A DNA stretch of 7,673 nucleotides from Flavobacteriales bacterium (GTDB lineage Bacteria > Bacteroidota > Bacteroidia > Flavobacteriales > BACL11), in NCBI GenBank assembly GCA_002697505.1, contig NZWA01000074.1, positions 1 to 7,673 on the forward strand. The letters run 5' to 3'. The notes below the pieces were generated by a model that worked only from the letters and a program-made list of their open reading frames with translations, did not search any database and was not told the origin of the DNA. Both the position numbers and the translations under genes were made by a program. Of the stretch, positions 6,456 to 7,673 are shown piece by piece; position 1 is the first letter of the stretch; each line of letters opens with the position of its first letter.

Positions 6456-7133
6456 ATGAAAACATTTAGACAGTTTGTTGAAGTTCCAAGAATCCCCAGA
6501 AAGAAGGGACAACCCGCTGGTAGTGACAAACATTCTGACCTTTATACAGATGAAAATCCAAAGGGAACAATTCATGGATTGAAATTTGCAACTGTAAAGG
6601 ATGCAGAAGCTAGTGTGCGTAAAATAGAGAATAGTGGAAAGAAACACGCACACAAAATACAAGCTGCAATAGCAATGGAACAACGAGCAAGAGTGATGGG
6701 AAAGAAAGGTGCTGCAGCTGTATATCGTAGTTACATCGAAAAGATGAAAAAGATTACAAAACAAAAGATGAATGAGGATGTGTCTCGTTCAGATTTAGAC
6801 CAGATAGAAAAATATGCAGACAAATTGTTTGCAGCTGTAGGGATTGACGTAGAGTTTACTCGACATTTTCTGGATAGGGTAAACGATGAAAGAAACAAAA
6901 AACCAATCAATACTGCTGAACTTATTAGATTGTTTAGACTCACTTATAAAAAGTACGGAAAGAAGATTCCAAAAATGGGACCAGATGCTCAAGCCGTTAT
7001 CCATGACATGGAGACAGATATTAATATGCCTTTTGTTCTTAATGTTGATAAGTCAGGTATGCTTGATATGGTGGCTAAAACAGTAATGAGAAAGAAGGAT
7101 TTTAAAACTACAAATCCAAAATTGAATGTCTGA
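6456..7133 (+). CDS. Two-domain protein with capsid-targeting-like N-terminus
   Basis: This 225-residue protein begins MKTFRQFVE, again like the T4 capsid targeting sequence, though no canonical gp21 site follows. Domain 1 (about 11-105) has P-R-K-K-G-Q, H-S-D-L-Y-T-D-E-N-P-K-G-T-I-H-G-L (26-42), and a basic helical part with S-G-K-K-H-A-H-K-I-Q-A-A-I-A-M-E-Q-R-A (60-78). A charged linker (106-127) leads to domain 2 (about 128-217), with V-E-F-T-R-H-F-L-D-R-V-N-D (132-144), a G-P-D-A-Q-A-V-I-H-D segment (175-184) and M-V-A-K-T-V-M-R-K-K-D-F (205-216). Both halves look like conserved modules of marine T4-like phages with no function known to me. The H-x3-R helix plus terminal beta strands loosely recalls RelE/barnase-type small RNases, a weak guess. 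The gene overlaps gp17 by eight bases. Confidence 0.82.
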   Translation: MKTFRQFVEVPRIPRKKGQPAGSDKHSDLYTDENPKGTIHGLKFATVKDAEASVRKIENSGKKHAHKIQAAIAMEQRARVMGKKGAAAVYRSYIEKMKKITKQKMNEDVSRSDLDQIEKYADKLFAAVGIDVEFTRHFLDRVNDERNKKPINTAELIRLFRLTYKKYGKKIPKMGPDAQAVIHDMETDINMPFVLNVDKSGMLDMVAKTVMRKKDFKTTNPKLNV

Positions 7134-7673
7134 TAATGTATATCTTGGGAATCCCAATCTCAAGAAAGCGAATGTCCAAATCGAGTTTACGCCGGAGCAA
7201 ATTCAAGAGTATGCTCGATGTATGGAAGACCCGGCATACTTCATAGAAAACTATATCAAGATAGTAAGTATAGATGAAGGTCTTGTACCATTTGCCCTCT
7301 ATCCTTTCCAAAGAGATATGGTGCAAACCTTCCATACCAATCGCTTCTCAATTTGTAAACTTCCTAGACAATCGGGTAAATCCACAACAATTATTTCGTA
7401 TCTTCTACATTACTGTTTGTTCAACGCTTCAGTCAATGTTGCGATTCTTGCGAACAAAGCTGCGGTTGCAAGAGACCTCTTAGGAAGGCTACAACTCGCA
7501 TACGAGCATCTACCAAAGTGGTTGCAACAAGGGGTTATGTCTTGGAACAAGGGGTCTCTTGAACTTGAAAATGGCTCTAAAATTCTTGCAAGTGCAACAT
7601 CCTCAAGTGCAGTTCGAGGTGGTTCTTACAACATCATCTTTCTTGATGAGTTTGCATACGTTCCAAATAATAT
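7126..7673 (+). CDS. gp17: T4 gp17-like large terminase, N-terminal ATPase part, cut by window end
   Basis: This is the ATP-driven motor and nuclease that pumps phage DNA into the prohead. The visible 182 residues cover the N-terminal ATPase: an adenine-binding Q-motif region (Y-P-F-Q-R-D-M, Q62), Walker A R-Q-S-G-K-S-T (81-87, K85), an S-A-T-S-S-S-A-V-R-G-G-S segment (156-167) as in T4-like terminases, and Walker B I-I-F-L-D-E (170-175, with D174 and catalytic-type E175) followed by F-A-Y-V-P-N. The C-terminal nuclease lies beyond the window. T4 gp17 has 610 residues. The ATG at 7126 is chosen because S-D-N-V-Y-L-G-N-P-N-L-K-K-A-N matches the usual family N-terminus; the ATG at 7136 is in another frame. 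No Shine-Dalgarno is seen, so coupling to the upstream gene is likely. Confidence 0.95.
   Translation, partial: MSDNVYLGNPNLKKANVQIEFTPEQIQEYARCMEDPAYFIENYIKIVSIDEGLVPFALYPFQRDMVQTFHTNRFSICKLPRQSGKSTTIISYLLHYCLFNASVNVAILANKAAVARDLLGRLQLAYEHLPKWLQQGVMSWNKGSLELENGSKILASATSSSAVRGGSYNIIFLDEFAYVPNN

Noticed and set aside
6453..6764. 103-codon open frame on the minus strand with Cys- and Phe-rich product
   Set aside because: It is opposite the 225-residue gene. The membrane-like composition comes from reading Lys-rich codons in reverse complement.
7136..7138. Alternative ATG for gp17
   Set aside because: It is in a different frame from the Walker A and Walker B motifs. The ATG at 7126 is in frame and gives the expected family N-terminus.

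Overview
The window is a piece of a T4-like tailed phage genome (a myovirus with a contractile tail). It is AT-rich, compact and coded entirely on the + strand. Five genes in a row match the T4 late block in content and order: gp13 and gp14 (neck), gp15 (tail terminator), gp16 (small terminase) and gp17 (large terminase, cut by the right edge). The protein style, with low-complexity fibre-like structural proteins and small genes starting MKTF/MKTY, resembles marine T4-like phages of cyanobacteria or SAR11-type bacteria. The host cannot be decided from this window.

Layout: (1) bases 2-1107 hold two fibre- or appendage-like structural genes, the first missing its 5' end. (2) Bases 1111-3471 hold the neck and tail-completion genes gp13, gp14 and gp15. 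(3) Bases 3479-5176 hold a 565-residue fibre-like structural gene whose C-terminus looks like a cupredoxin (blue-copper) fold, placed between gp15 and gp16. (4) Bases 5178-5561 encode gp16. (5) Bases 5558-7133 hold four small genes between gp16 and gp17, which are adjacent in T4. (6) Bases 7126-7673 hold the ATPase N-terminus of gp17, with Walker A and B motifs.

The genes touch or overlap by 1-8 bases or are separated by 1-9 bases, so they look like one translationally coupled late transcription unit. I see no gene-free stretch, tRNA, CRISPR, insertion sequence, convincing promoter or terminator. The products would complete the head and its neck (13, 14), cap the tail (15), package DNA (16, 17) and add surface appendages (the fibre-like genes).

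The most interesting part is the four-gene cassette between the terminase subunits. All four proteins begin with a version of M(K)T(F/Y)x(E/Q)(F/I), which resembles the T4 capsid targeting sequence that sends internal proteins into the prohead. Two of them also carry a match to the T4 gp21 prohead protease site (L/I-x-E then A). My inference is that this is a cargo cassette of proteins packaged inside the capsid and perhaps injected with the DNA. The second candidate is the cupredoxin-like tip on the 565-residue structural protein.
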